From the NCBI GenBank assembly GCA_029465975.1, contig CM055755.1, positions 8,496,427 to 8,560,426 on the forward strand: a DNA stretch of 64,000 bases, written 5' to 3'. Every line of letters starts with the position of its first letter. Within the stretch, counting starts at the first letter, position 1. Source of the DNA: Dallia pectoralis. Lineage: Eukaryota > Chordata > Actinopteri > Esociformes > Umbridae. Positions 9,425-21,797 of this stretch are shown one piece after another. A program made the position numbers and the translations under genes. The notes under the pieces are model-generated. The model made no database searches, had not been told where the DNA came from, and saw only the letters and a list, made by a program, of their open reading frames with translations.

Positions 9425-11207
9425 CTAGAAACAGACATACAAAGACAGAGACAGGGAGAGGTTAGTAGCCTTATGGGGGGGGGTCACTCACTGGGATCTG
9501 CTAGACATCCCCAAGTAACACTGACACAGCAGGGACATCAGGAGAAGTGAACTTATTACATTTTGGATGCTTGACTCAGTCCAGCTCCTCCGCTAGTAAT
9601 GCTTGTTGGCACCTGCTCAGAAATCTCTAATGTGATCGTCTGTTGGATATTTCTGGGGGGAAGCCAGAGGGTTCTGACAGGGGTCAAGGTGGAGGGCAGG
9701 ACACAGAGGACAAACAACAACCACAGAGAAGATCATATGAGGGGGGGAGTCCCCCCGATGCTTATATAATGAACTGCTTCTGATCAGATTCCTTTAGGCT
9801 AAAAGACGTGTGCATTTGGGATACACACGAGAATTAGAGTACATTTACAAAAAAACCTCAGCCTAAAAAAAGACAATTGTAGAATATATGTTATCACTGA
9901 ATCGAAATACTGTGTAGCCAACCCTGGATTTGGCTCAAAGTCAGATATAAGCAAAATGTCCTGTACAAATACAGAGTAACACACAGACACACACCTAAGA
10001 CTAACGACAGGAGTTTAATTCATCCATTAACTGGCACGGAGAAACTGTCACAACAAATATTCCTGGGCCTCTTTTAATGAATAAATGAATATTTGCTACC
10101 GCTTTTATTTGGTACAGCTGAGAGGCACAGCAAAACAAGCTGCGCACACACACACACACACACACACTTTTCATTATTTCTTTGAAATACAGAATGCCTG
10201 TTTTAAACATACAGAGACATATGCAGTCACGTTCCACGCATGATCACAAGCGAACACATATACATATTTGACACCCCAAAGTGTCAAAAACATGCATACA
10301 TTATTTTTAATTGTGAAACTTTTTATTAAATTGTTTTTAAAGACACTGTCAGAATAATCCGAAGCCTCATACAGTGAATAAACATTCAATATCAAACATT
10401 TCAACTAAAGCTTCCTATGGTGTGACTGTTCCAGGCAAACTTCAGAAAAATGCAATAGAAATAATGAAATAATTGTGAAACCTCTCTCCAGTACGGATCT
10501 CACGCTGTGAGAAGGATTTCTTTAATTTAAGCTTTAATTAAATGCATTTGTAGAGACAGAATTATGTCCACCAGTGAAACTCAATATCATGAAATGAAAA
10601 CAAGCTACTCTGCGTTGTGATTGGTTGGGACATCAGCAGAGAGAAGACATTTGTTGATTAGAAATTCATAAAAATATTGAAAGTTTTTTTAGTCCCCCAC
10701 ATTAGAATCGTATATGTATATGAATCTTTATATGAAAACGCTTCTCTGTGGGAAATGATATCAGGACGCCCAACAGATATCTTTGCCGACGTATATACAA
10801 TTGTCTGTCAAAATAAATTGCTATCAAATTCAAAATGAAAGGCTACTTTAACTGAGGCCAAATTGGCTCAAGGGATGCAATGTTAAATACATAGAGGTTT
10901 TTAAAAGGTTTAACAAATAGACACACACACATTGTGAGGCAAAACAGAAGTAGAAAGAAGACAATGTTGTTCAGAGAAAACTTCAATTTCTTCAAACTTT
11001 TAGAACAGAAAAATTGACTGACAACTGAAATGAAAGCATTCCTGACAGTGTCAGTTGTAGCACGACGGAAACAGAAGCGAAAGACACTGCATTTCCAGAA
11101 ATACGTATCACCTTCAATGTGTATAGATGTACAATGTGAATGCCGGCACAATATCCTCCTGGAGACAGTGGCCTGTCCTTCCTGACAGCTACGGGACCGT
11201 CGTGAGC

Positions 11208-11253
<46 letters not shown>

Positions 11254-12974
11254 GGTAGTGAATCATACTTTTCAATCAGTGATCGATGCATCCGACTCTT
11301 CCAAGGCAAAATTCTTAATAAAGGACACACACACACACACCTTAGGCCTCCCATAGCACACCCAAACCTACACCACCTTTCTGCCCTCTGAAGTGAGACT
11401 CCTAATAAAGGAGAACCCACACCCCACCACCCCCACCCCCCTCGTACCTCACCCTATCTGGCCAGATATATCAATGACAGCCCGTCCGGTGGGCAGGCAG
11501 CAGAGTGGATGGAGGAGACACAGAGAATCCATTAAAGACTCATACTTTTTGACAAACACATTATTGGTAGATAAAATGACTTCCATATGCTGTTTGTCAG
11601 ATGTCAGTGGTAAAAGATATGTATTTCATAGGAAAATCTAAAATAATGGACTTTGAGAGAGAGAGAGAGAGGGAGGGAGGGAGGGAGGGCCGGCGGAGAT
11701 ACAGACAAGACAAAAATCAATACTCAGCCTGGTCAAAAAGCTGGGAGGGAAGAGCCCGGGAGGTCAAAGTTGATATTTAATATTGACACATTATCCGGCA
11801 AATTAATTTAGCGGGTCGACTAAATTGTCACCGTGTTACTGGCAGCGCTTGTCTGTCGGCGATGAAAGAGTGAGAGACATAGACAGGAATACAAAGACAG
11901 CGAGAGAGAAAGTGAGAGATGGGGAGGAAGAAAGAGAGACAAAATTAAAGACAATGCCTAGAATGTTCCCCAAATGTACCACACAATGCGATTCTGTAGA
12001 CAGCATCATATTATAACAAGCACGAATAAGGGAAGAATTGTGGCGACGTCCTTAAATGGTCATAGTACGATTTAGAGTCGATTGGTCAAACCATGATAAT
12101 CAATAAACTGGACCATATTGAGAGCCTTTCATTTCTCATCCTTGTATTCACTTGTTATAACGAGCCGAACAATGTCTAGTGATTTATCTGCCTGCAAGGC
12201 TGTGTGTACATGTATGTGGGCAATAGTGTGTGTGTGTGTGTGTGTTAAGCGTGTGTATTGAGCAGAAAACTCACTTGCAAACTCATTACCAAAATTAGTC
12301 CAAAGGCGTCCTAAAGAGCAACCTGTAATCAATAGCATATTGTACGCTCTAAATAGCTGTTTGTCTACTTCATTGATTAAGAGGGTGGAGAAAGGAAAGA
12401 AAATCAAAGAAACCAATGAAATGAAGCAGATTTTCCAAGCCATCCGGGACAGAAAGTTTGTGTGTCTCTGTGTGTGTGTGTGTGTGTAATGAAGAGCGAG
12501 AGAGAACGACTCAGAAAGTGCATCCTTTATACTGCAGTTGTAGAAACTGAACAGAGGAGGGCGCTGTTTGACAACTCATTTCCAAAGTGCCAGGCAATTG
12601 GGCGGCTGTAAATGTGACTTTGCTCCACAGTTTGTCAATCTGTAGCAGCCGGAGTTGAATATATTGCTGCTACTGATTAATTCCAGTAATTGAGTGCACT
12701 ACCACGAGGGCTAAATTACAATGGCGCTTGTTGTGCCGAGCAAATGAAGGAAAATAACCAGGTTACGTTGTAGTCGCTCACAAATTAAGGGTTTTGAGGT
12801 GCCTCGGAATTATATTTGCAGAAATACAGAAATGTGAAAACCACCTTATGGGCGACATTAAAATGAGACATTTCAAATGTGAGTGAGGGGAAAAGGCCAG
12901 ATGACAACATATTAACGCACAACGACCACTAACACTAACACACTGAGTAAAGGACCTAGAGAATACATTGACAT
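9425..12974 (-). other. Left part of the 19.6-kb rsrc1 intron
   Basis: Mostly unique AT-rich DNA with small microsatellites: (CA) at 10145-10167, (TG) at 11212-11249, GA-rich tracts near 11660-11690 and 11870-11945, and (TG) near 12225-12245 and 12470-12487. Several stretches such as 12540-12730 and 10480-10820 are non-repetitive, but I recognise no specific element in them. Confidence 0.6.
11212..11249. repeat. (TG)n microsatellite
   Basis: An almost pure TG run of about 38 bp in the long rsrc1 intron. Similar shorter CA/TG runs lie at 8309-8330 and 10145-10167. Confidence 0.95.
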
Positions 12975-13518
12975 GGGACAGACCCAGTGGGACAGACACA
13001 GCGGGACAGACACAGCGGAACAGACACACAGCGGGACAGACACAGCGGGACAGACACAGCGGGACAGACACAGCGGGACAGACACAGCGGGACACACACA
13101 CAGCGGGACAGACACACAGCGGGACAGACACAGCGGGACAGACACAGTGGGACAGACACAGCAGGACAGACACACAGCGGGACAGACACAGCGGGACAGA
13201 CACAGTGGGACAGACACAGCAGGACAGACACAGCGGGACAGACACACAGCGGGACAGACACAGCGGGACAGACACACAGCGGGACAGACACAGCAGGACA
13301 GACACACAGCAGGACAGACACAGTGGGACAGACACAGCAGGACAGACACACAGCAGGACAGACACAGCAGGACAGACACAGTGGGACAGACACACAGCAG
13401 GACAGACACAGCAGGACAGACACAGTGGGACAGACACACAGCAGGACAGACACACAGTGGGACAGACACACAGCAGGACAGACACAGCGGGACACACACA
13501 CAGTGGGACAGACACACC
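12975..13518. repeat. 14/16-bp minisatellite (gggacagacacagc)
   Basis: Units of gggacagacacagc alternate with 16-bp forms carrying an extra ca (gggacagacacacagc) and with single-base variants gc-gg, gt-gg and gc-ag. All six frames stay open across much of it, because the mix of unit lengths shifts phase without creating stops. The long open frames here are therefore artefacts. Confidence 0.95.
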
Positions 13519-13629
13519 CTTATCAGTGTCCCAACACAGTGCCATAGACCCCCCCCCACCCTTCACCCCCCTGCCCTCCCACCATCTCTATGCACAGCAG
13601 AAAAGATATGTAATTCAATGCTCATTTTA

Positions 13630-13880
13630 GGGCATCGTCTCGCAGGAGGATATTTTCTGCCCGCTAATTGATAGAAATGAAGCCATTAATCAAGCCACTA
13701 GCCACCATTCAGGCCCGGGAAGATGAATACAAACCTTTATAATAACCACCTTCCCCATTTTAGGGCTCATTAGCATCCATTTTTAATGCAATTATGCTAT
13801 TCTTTTTTAACGCTGAGCTCATAAATTACCCGCTCTTTTGTAGCCGGCTGGCCTTGTAAATTCCAAAGTAACGCTTTGTA
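13630..13880. promoter_or_regulatory. Candidate conserved noncoding element (weak)
   Basis: Non-repetitive sequence between two minisatellites, with several homeodomain-type ATTA/TAAT cores (ctaattgatag, ccattaatcaag, tttttaatgc). Its texture resembles deeply conserved enhancers in developmental regulatory blocks. No alignment was possible, so this is a judgement from composition and from lying in an rsrc1 intron near the expected shox2. Confidence 0.25.
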
Positions 13881-14490
13881 GTCTGATCTTTAAGGCAATT
13901 ACTGGCTCCTTCTGTCTTTCATCTCCACGCATTTCCAATAACCCGGGCCTCCAATGATTTATCCCTGCCTTGCCCCTCAGTACCAGCTTCTCTATCCAAC
14001 ACACACACACCAACATTGCAGACACAATGACGAACGTTTTCACACCACACACACACACGATCTAGTCTTCCCATCTTTCGTCTCTTTTCTCTTTACCACT
14101 TCATTAGTGCATGCACACTGTATCTAGTGCCAGGGCTGTGTGGCATCACCGCGGCATCTCTGCCCACCCTTGGCACGCCAAGTTACCGAGAAACATTCCT
14201 CCTCGTGTGGAATTCACAGTGTCTCGGCCTACCTGTGGGTTGCTACAGTTGTTTATGTGACCCTGCGCTGAGCTAAACGCCCAGAACACACGGCTTGCTA
14301 GGCATCAAACGCGCCCGTTCCTTCACAGCTGAGGGGCATTCGGATGGTTCTGCACTGAAATGCTGGAGCGGCTCCTCCTTCTCCGGGCCTAAACATGATG
14401 TTACATGACTGGTTCTGGGAGGATGTTTAAATCACACTGGAAGAACACCGGTTGTTTTACCCAGACTCTTAAAACAATTCTCATGTTAAT

Positions 14491-14509
14491 ATATATATAT
14501 ATATATACA
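14491..14509. repeat. (AT)n microsatellite
   Basis: A short atatat run followed by acacac in otherwise unique intron. Confidence 0.85.
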
Positions 14510-14901
14510 CACATGTGCACTTCTAATGATACTATGGGATTTTGAGATGAGGACATTTTAATATATTTTGCCAAGACTGTATATCTTTACATTGTATCTT
14601 TGCATACATTTTGGAGATTATTGTTAGCGTCTTATTAGCTTGGCTGGTATACTTGGCAGCTCCTTCAAAAAGCATTTCAAATCTAAACAAAGCTATACAT
14701 TGAGTAGAAATCATATGCATTTGTTAGAGTTACTGATAATCATTAGAACATTCAAGTTAATTAACCAGCGTTTAGACAAAAAGACAAATCTATGGCCTAT
14801 CTATCTGGCCCTGTCTGTCTAGGAGTGTTCTCCAATGTGACCATTGATTCCCATTAACTGATCCAGTGGATTTAGACTAGTTATTAATCAGTATAAACCA
14901 T

Positions 14902-14903
<2 letters not shown>

Positions 14904-14942
<39 letters not shown>
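14904..14942. repeat. (GT)n microsatellite
   Basis: A pure GT run of about 39 bp, some 100 bp before the next minisatellite. Confidence 0.95.
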
Positions 14943-14946
<4 letters not shown>

Positions 14947-15040
14947 TTTGATTTGGCGTCCATCCATGTTCGTCTTCATGGCACCAATCCTTTAAAACAC
15001 ACTATCCCGGTAAAAAGTTAAATCCTATATTCCAAAGGTC

Positions 15041-15586
15041 TATGGGCCCGTGGACAGGTAATAGTGCATGGGCCCGTGGACAGGTAATAGTGCATGGGCC
15101 CGTGGACAGGTAATAGTGTATGGGCCCGTGGACAGGTAATAGTGCATGGGCCCGTGGACAGTTAATAGTGCATGGGCCCGTGGACAGGTAATAGTGTATG
15201 GGCCCGTGGACAGGTAATAGTGTATGGGCCCGTGGACAGGTAATAGTGTATGGGCCCGTGGACAGGTAATAGTGTATGGGCCCGTGGACAGGTAATAGTG
15301 TATGGGCCCGTGGACAGGTAATAGTGCATGGGCCCGTGGACAGGTAATAGTGCATGGGCCCGTGGACAGGTAATAGTGTATGGGCACGTGGACAGTTAAT
15401 AGTGCATGGGCCAGTGGACAGGTAATAGTGTATGGGCACGTGGACAGTTAATAGTGCATGGGCCCGTGGACAGGTAATAGTGTATGGGCACGTGGACAGT
15501 TAATAGTGCATGGGCCAGTGGACAGGTAATAGTGCATGGGCCCGTGGACAGGTAATAGTGTATGGGCCCGTGGACAGGTAATAGTT
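15041..15586. repeat. 26-bp minisatellite, 21 copies
   Basis: The unit is gggcccgtggacaggtaata plus gtgtat. Variants change g-cat/g-tat, gg-t/gt-t, and ggcccg to ggcacg or ggccag. The last third carries most of the variants, while the middle copies are nearly identical. Because 26 is not a multiple of 3, each protein frame cycles through all three phases. Confidence 0.97.
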
Positions 15587-15848
15587 TTGGACTGCATTGA
15601 TTAGGAAGCGCTGACGGCGCCCGGTGCTTTGGTGTGTAATGAGGAGCTATTAGGAACATCGATTTGCTGATTTCAATTGATAGCTACCAGGCCAAAGCAC
15701 CACGTCAATATTTGCATAACAAATACCCTGCTGCCTGCCGGCTGGGCCCTGACAAATGACATCTATATGAGAGCAGGGGATGAGATGGAATGATGGAAAG
15801 AGAGAAAAACAGAGAGAGAAAGAGATATAATGATGGAGAGAGAAATAT

Positions 15849-17469
15849 GATATGACCTACTAATAAGAATGACTTGATCCAAAACCATAGATGATATGAC
15901 CCACTAATAAGACTGACTTGATCCAAAACCATAGATGATATGACCCACTAATAAGACTGACTTGATCCAAAACCATATATGATATGACCCACTAATAAGA
16001 CTGACTTGATCCAAAACCATATATGATATGACCCACTAATAAGACTGACTTGATCCACCACAACCATATATGATATGACCCACTAATAAGACTGACTTGA
16101 TCTACAACCATGTATGATATGACCCACTAATAAGACTGACTTGATCCACCACAACCATATATGATATGACCCACTAATAAGACTGACTTTATCCACAACC
16201 ATATATGATATGACCCACTAATAAGACTGACTTGATCCACCACAACCATATATGATATGACCCACTAATAAGACTGACTTGATCCACAACCATATATGAT
16301 ATGACCCACTAATAAGACTGACTTGATCCCCAACCATATATGATATGACCCACTAATAAGACTGACTTGATCCAAAACCATATATAATAAGACTGACTTG
16401 ATCCACCACAACCATATATGATATGACCCACTAATAAGACTGACTTGATCCACAACCATATATGATATGACCCACTAATAAGACTGACTTGATCCACTAA
16501 TAAGACTGACTTGATCCAAACCATATATGATATGACCCACTAATAAGACTGACTTGATCCACCACAACCATATATGATATGACCCACTAATAAGACTGAC
16601 TTGATCCAAAACCATATATGATATGACCCACTAATAAGACTGACTTGATCCACAACCATATATGATATGACCCACTAATAAGACTGACTTGATCCAAAAC
16701 CATATATGATATGACCCACTAATAAGACTGACTTGATCCACCACAACCATATATGATATGACCCACTAATAAGACTGACTTGATCCAAAACCATATATGA
16801 TATGACCCACTAATAAGACTGACTGACTTGATCCACCACAACCCACTAATAAGACTGATATGACCCACTAATAAGACTGACTTGATCCACCAACCATATA
16901 TGATATGACCCACTAATAAGACTGACTTGATCCACAACCATATATGATATGACCCACTAATAAGACTGACTTGATCCACCACAACCATATATGATATGAC
17001 CCACTAATAAGACTGACTTGATCCACCACAACCATATATGATATGACCCACTAATAAGACTGACTTGATCCACCACAACCATATATGACCCACTAATAAG
17101 ACTGACTTGATCCACTAATAATGACCCACTAATAAGACTGACTTGATCCACCACAACCATATATGATATGACCCACTAATAAGACTGACTTGATCCACCA
17201 CAACCATATAACTAATAAGACTGACTTGATCCACAACCATATATGATATGACCCACTAATAAGACTGACTTGATCCACAACCATATATGATATGACCCAC
17301 TAATAAGACTGACTTGATCCACAACCATATATGATATGACCCACTAATAAGACTGACTTGATCCACAACCATATATGATATGACCCACTAATAAGACTGA
17401 CTTGATCCACAACCATATATGATATGACCCACTAATAAGACTGACTTGATCCACAACCATAGATGATAT
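15849..17469. repeat. 44-bp minisatellite, about 37 copies over 1.6 kb
   Basis: The core is gatatgacccactaataaga followed by ctgacttgatccacaaccat and atat. Common variants are 43 bp, 47 bp (ccaccacaacc replacing ccacaacc) and ccaaaacc. Several copies near 16380, 16490, 16830-16870 and 17085-17120 carry internal deletions. The six copies at the right edge (17221-17460) are the most uniform. This is the longest array in the window. Confidence 0.97.
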
Positions 17470-17580
17470 GATTAACCACCATAAATGTAAATATGTATGT
17501 AATGAAATGCAGACAGGCCTGTGTTATGTTGTGCGGTCTGGCAGGTCTTGTGTTGTGCAGACTGTCCTGTTTTGTGTTAT

Positions 17581-17735
17581 GTTGTGGTGCAGACTGGCCT
17601 GTGTTGGGTTGTGGTGCAGACTGGCCTGTGTTGGGTTGTGGTGCAGACTGGCCTGTGTTGGGTTGTGGTGCAGACTGGCCTGTGTTGGGTTGTGGTGCAG
17701 ACTGGCCTGTGTTGGGTTGTGGTGCAGACTGGCCT
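17581..17735. repeat. 27-bp minisatellite, about 6 copies
   Basis: The unit tgttgggttgtggtgcagac plus tggcctg repeats every 27 bp, preceded by diverged half-units from 17520. Since 27 is a multiple of 3 the frames stay open on both strands, so the apparent proteins are repeat-derived. Confidence 0.93.
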
Positions 17736-17894
17736 GTGTTGCTGGAGGTTCTGGGGTCACACATCGGAGACCCAGGTCAGCCTGGTCCAGATGTCCCCAG
17801 TGTGTCCCTAAGGGAGAAAGGACCGCCCAGGACCACAGCAGGTGGCCGACCTGTTCTAATAATGCTGACACTGCCGGGAAGTCCCCACGGGCCC

Positions 17895-17972
17895 CCCAAC
17901 ACACGCACACCCCAACACACCCCCCAACCCCCCAACACACACACACACACACCCCCCAACACACACACACGC
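17895..17972. repeat. C-rich CA low-complexity tract
   Basis: Mixed ccccaacacac stretches with little other sequence. Unique DNA follows to about 18280. Confidence 0.85.
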
Positions 17973-18280
17973 GGCTCCTTATGTACTAAGTGTCCCCCCG
18001 CCCGAAATCACCAAGCCCCATAACAAGGTAAGCAACGCGTGCCAAAGCCCGATCATTGTAACCTGTTATCACCGTGACAACTGCTCTGGCTGGACCGCCC
18101 CTTGATCAATGTCACAGTCGATGTGACCCGTAAAGTCACAGCCCAAACGTCCCCTGTACCCCCGTCATGCCAGGAGCAGCCCAGGGAATCCACTACTAAA
18201 CTGCATCATCTCCACTGTCCTCCAGTGTCAGGCCCAGCAGTGTAATGTGTTTAATACAAACATTATGTGCAGCCACATCA

Positions 18281-18384
18281 CACCAGCCCCCACACCAGCC
18301 CCCACACACCAGCCCCGCACCAGCCCCCGCACCGGCCCCCGCACCAGCCCCCGCACACCAGCCCCCGCACCAGCCCCCGCACCA
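18281..18384. repeat. 12-bp-type C-rich array (accagcccccgc)
   Basis: About eight units of 12 to 14 bp containing runs of five cytosines. The minus strand, which is the rsrc1 transcript strand, therefore carries regularly spaced GGGGG runs with G-quadruplex potential. Confidence 0.9.
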
Positions 18385-18500
18385 GGACCGATGTATGGGT
18401 CGCTGGATAGGAGTACAATGTAATCCAAGCGCCCTAGTCAAAACAGCTGAGGACAAACCACGGGCCTCTTCTGCAGCATAACCCCCCATACACCACCACG

Positions 18501-18957
18501 CCACACACCCAGCGTTCCCATGTACCCCCTCTATCAACTGCTGCCACACACCCAGCGTTCCCATGTACCCCCTCTATCAACTGCTGCCACACACCCAGCG
18601 TTCCCATGTACCCCCTCTATCAACTGCTGCCACACACCCAGCGTTCCCATGTACCCCCTCTATCAACTGCTGCCACACACCCAGTGTTCCCATGTACCCC
18701 CTCTATCAACTGCTGCCACACACCCAGCGTTCCCATCTACCCCCTCTATCAACTGCTGCCACACACCCAGCGTTCCCATGTACCCCCTCTATCAACTGCT
18801 GCCACACACCCAGCGTTCCCATGTACCCCCTCTATCAACTGCTGCCACACACCCAGCACTCCCACGTACCCCCTCTATCAACTGCTGCCACACACCCAGC
18901 GTTCCCATGTACCCCCTCTATCAACTGCTGCCACACACCCAGCACTCCCACGTACCC
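18501..18957. repeat. 43-bp minisatellite, 10-11 copies
   Basis: The unit is cacacacccagcgttcccat followed by gtaccccctctatcaactgc and tgc. Most copies are identical; two carry the linked variant gcactcccac. It lies about 120 bp from the preceding C-rich array. Confidence 0.97.
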
Positions 18958-20384
18958 CCCCGTCCTAATCCCCACGCCCGTCTGCAGTCTGGTACCCTTA
19001 AATTGGAGTTCCCTTTCCTGTGGCCCTAAACCTAATCTCACAACCTGACAAACATAACCTAGACCCAAGCCTAACTGCTAATGCGTAAACCTAGATGTGA
19101 CCACAATTTGAACACGGTGCCAAAAAGTAAAGGGTGTCGTCAAAGTTGTCGTAAACCAAACCCCCAAGCCGGAGAGTGTTACTCCTCACAAAGACCAGCC
19201 AAAAAACCCTGAAAGGACAGATGTTTCTGAGTTGACCGTCTTTGTGAAGACCTCAGGACCGAACACAGACTTCCCATAATTCCCCAGTATACAGATACAG
19301 CCAACATGTGGTGTACACCACCGAAGCTCACAATATCAATTAGGGGAAATAAAGACAAATGGCACGGACATCATAGTAAACACCCCAGAGGTGTCCTTGT
19401 CTTCACAGCTTCCGTCCAAGATAACTACCGACAAGCGGTTCTTGTAGCCGTTAACAGGCTTGCTACACCTTTCCACTGTAAATTTAACCCACTACTCAAG
19501 CAACAACCTGACCACCTTCACGCCTTTCTGAAGGGTGCTGTCGACCAACTGTTGTTCCCAGCTTTTATCACGTTTTGTATGTGATGTAAACCAGGACTTT
19601 CAATGGCTGCTCCACAACAGTCCAGCGTTCACCACGACGTTCCACGTTCCGGGGTGCTCGTTATGCGCGTTGGACGACCCGGAAGCTCTCACAGAAACAG
19701 TGTGTTTGGACACAACACTACACACTACACTCCTCAACCTCTTATGAATATGCCGATTTAACGGTATGCCGCGTACACATTCGAGGCCCCCTCGAAATCG
19801 TAAACAACAAAGAAAGCCCACGGCGTTATTGAACATTCTCCATCATTTATCTTCAGCACGGTGTTCCTTTCTTTGAACACTTAATTTGGTCGTTGCTAAA
19901 CATAGGAGGATCCCACTCCCAGATGAAACACGAGAAAACCTGATTTAACTACTTATAAGGCAACCTAAACAGGCCTACATCCTGGGGGAATTGTTCTTTG
20001 GACAAATGAAACAAAACAAAAAGATGTTTGACAATACAGAACACCTATGGTGAGATCTGAAAACAGCAGGTCAGACGAGCATGCCGCTTAAACATTAATT
20101 AGAGCAGTTTACTGCGTAAAGGTGGGTCAAACTGCTAAAAGTATAGCAAGCAGATAGATGGTTACAACAGATGCGTGTCTGCAGTTACATAAACATGCAT
20201 CAGAGGTCAAAGACCTCGCAAACATGTCCTGGCTCAGAAGTGCATACAACCGTGCCCATGTCATGTTGGTTGGTTTGGGGGCTCGGGGCTGTCCACTTAC
20301 CCCAATCAAGGCACTGTCGAGCTGGGGTGTGGATGGCAAGGGGTGCTGGGTGCATAGCATTGGGGCTTAACCAATACCAGGTGC

Positions 20385-20421
<37 letters not shown>

Positions 20422-20520
20422 TGGGTGCCAAAAGACAACATGTGTCTGTGCTGTGTCACCGTGTGCTAAAATGTGAAGCTTTACAGCTTGAACAGTGACG
20501 CTTCATGGACACACCACTTC
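18958..20520 (-). other. Unique rsrc1 intron segment with a possible Tc1-like scrap
   Basis: No gene signal. Sequence around 19985-20125 (ggggaattgttctttggaca, then acctatggtgagatctg) resembles short pieces of fish Tc1-like transposase genes (the LWTDETK and HLWxDLK regions), but order and spacing are poor. A (TG)n-(GA)n tract lies at 20380-20421. Confidence 0.4.
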
Positions 20521-20844
20521 CTGGATGTATCTGTGTGCATTACTGATTAACCATTCTGATTGTAACTTATACATCTGGATGTATCTGTGTGCATTACTGA
20601 TTAACCATTCTGATTGTAACTTATACATCTGGATGTATCTGTGTGCATTACTGATTAACCATTCTGATTGTAACTTATACATCTGGATGTATCTGTGTGC
20701 ATTACTGATTAACCATTCTGATTGTAACTTATACATCTGGATGTATCTGTGTGCATTACTGATTAACCATTCTGATTGTAACTTATATACCTGGATGTAT
20801 CTGTGTGCATTACTGATTAACCATTCTGATTGTAACTTATTTAT
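20521..20844. repeat. 54-bp minisatellite, 6 exact-length copies
   Basis: Six head-to-tail 54-bp units start with ctggatgtatctgtgtgcat. Copies 1-4 look identical over their body; the ends of copies 5 and 6 differ by a few bases. As 54 is divisible by 3, it reads as an 18-residue repeat (WMYLCALLINHSDCNLYI) that is not a real protein. Confidence 0.97.
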
Positions 20845-20954
20845 CCAGGTGACTCAAACGCCTGTGAAAACCATGAAATTTGACACATTTACCATTTAGC
20901 TGATAAATTTAACAATTTAACAATGTGTGCTTCAGTGTTAGTGACTATATGTGT

Positions 20955-21080
20955 GAGAAAGAATGAGAGAGAGTGGGAGGGAAAGACAGGGGGAGGATGT
21001 GAAGGAGAGAGAGAGGGAGGGAGAGACATGGAGCGGGAGAGGTAAAGAGGGGGAGAGGAAGGAGGAGAGAGAGAAAGTGC
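20955..21080. repeat. GA-rich purine tract
   Basis: Imperfect gagagagagg sequence on the plus strand with no fixed period. Confidence 0.85.
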
Positions 21081-21257
21081 AGGGCTTTCCAATTTCCAGT
21101 CATGGTGGGGTCAGCATGTCTTTTATGAACAAGTCAGTAATTAAAGAAACAACCAGGCAACTAATTACTTAATTGGAGTACAGTCTTTAAAATGAAAATG
21201 ATGTCATCAAGTATCCAGGAAAACGGAAGGAAGATTTACAACACTGGCACGCAAACA

Positions 21258-21343
21258 AACACACACACACACACGCACGCACACACAGGTACACATGTAC
21301 ACACACACACACACACACACGTACACATGAACACACACACACA

Positions 21344-21396
<53 letters not shown>

Positions 21397-21409
21397 ACAC
21401 ACACACACA

Positions 21410-21462
<53 letters not shown>
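21258..21462. repeat. (CA)n microsatellite, about 205 bp, interrupted
   Basis: CA repeats are interrupted by regularly recurring acgtac and acatg units at 21290-21340, 21388 and 21410. It is the longest CA array in the window. Confidence 0.95.
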
Positions 21463-21465
<3 letters not shown>

Positions 21466-21764
21466 GACATCAACAACGCCCGACCCTCCCTAATTGATTT
21501 CTTGTTCTGCCTTTCTATTTCTTTTCCTTGTATTCCTCACAACTACACGCTGCTGGGGATCCATTAGGTTCCACATAGCTGGAATTAGGGGCTCCTTTGG
21601 AGTGTGTAGCCCTCTGCCATGGTGAGCGGTAGGGCTGGGCTGGATGTGGGGTCATTAAGGACCCTAACCTACACTGACCCCTGGCCTAGCCTAATAAACG
21701 GAAAAACATTTGATACATTACCCAGATCCGACTGCACTTTGCCTTATTAAAGGAGGATTGTTAA

Positions 21765-21767
<3 letters not shown>

Positions 21768-21796
<29 letters not shown>

Positions 21797-21797
21797 C
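21768..21797. repeat. (GT)n microsatellite
   Basis: A 30-bp GT run in unique intron. Two further CA runs lie at 22255-22272 and 22348-22377. Confidence 0.93.

Noticed and set aside
9103..9465. 120-codon plus-strand frame
   Set aside because: It is antisense to the rsrc1 exon at 9318-9424, which has proper splice sites and homology on the minus strand.
12968..13671. Long open frames on both strands (up to 262 codons)
   Set aside because: They are translations of a 14/16-bp repeat, with several overlapping frames open at once. No domain, splice context or start evidence.
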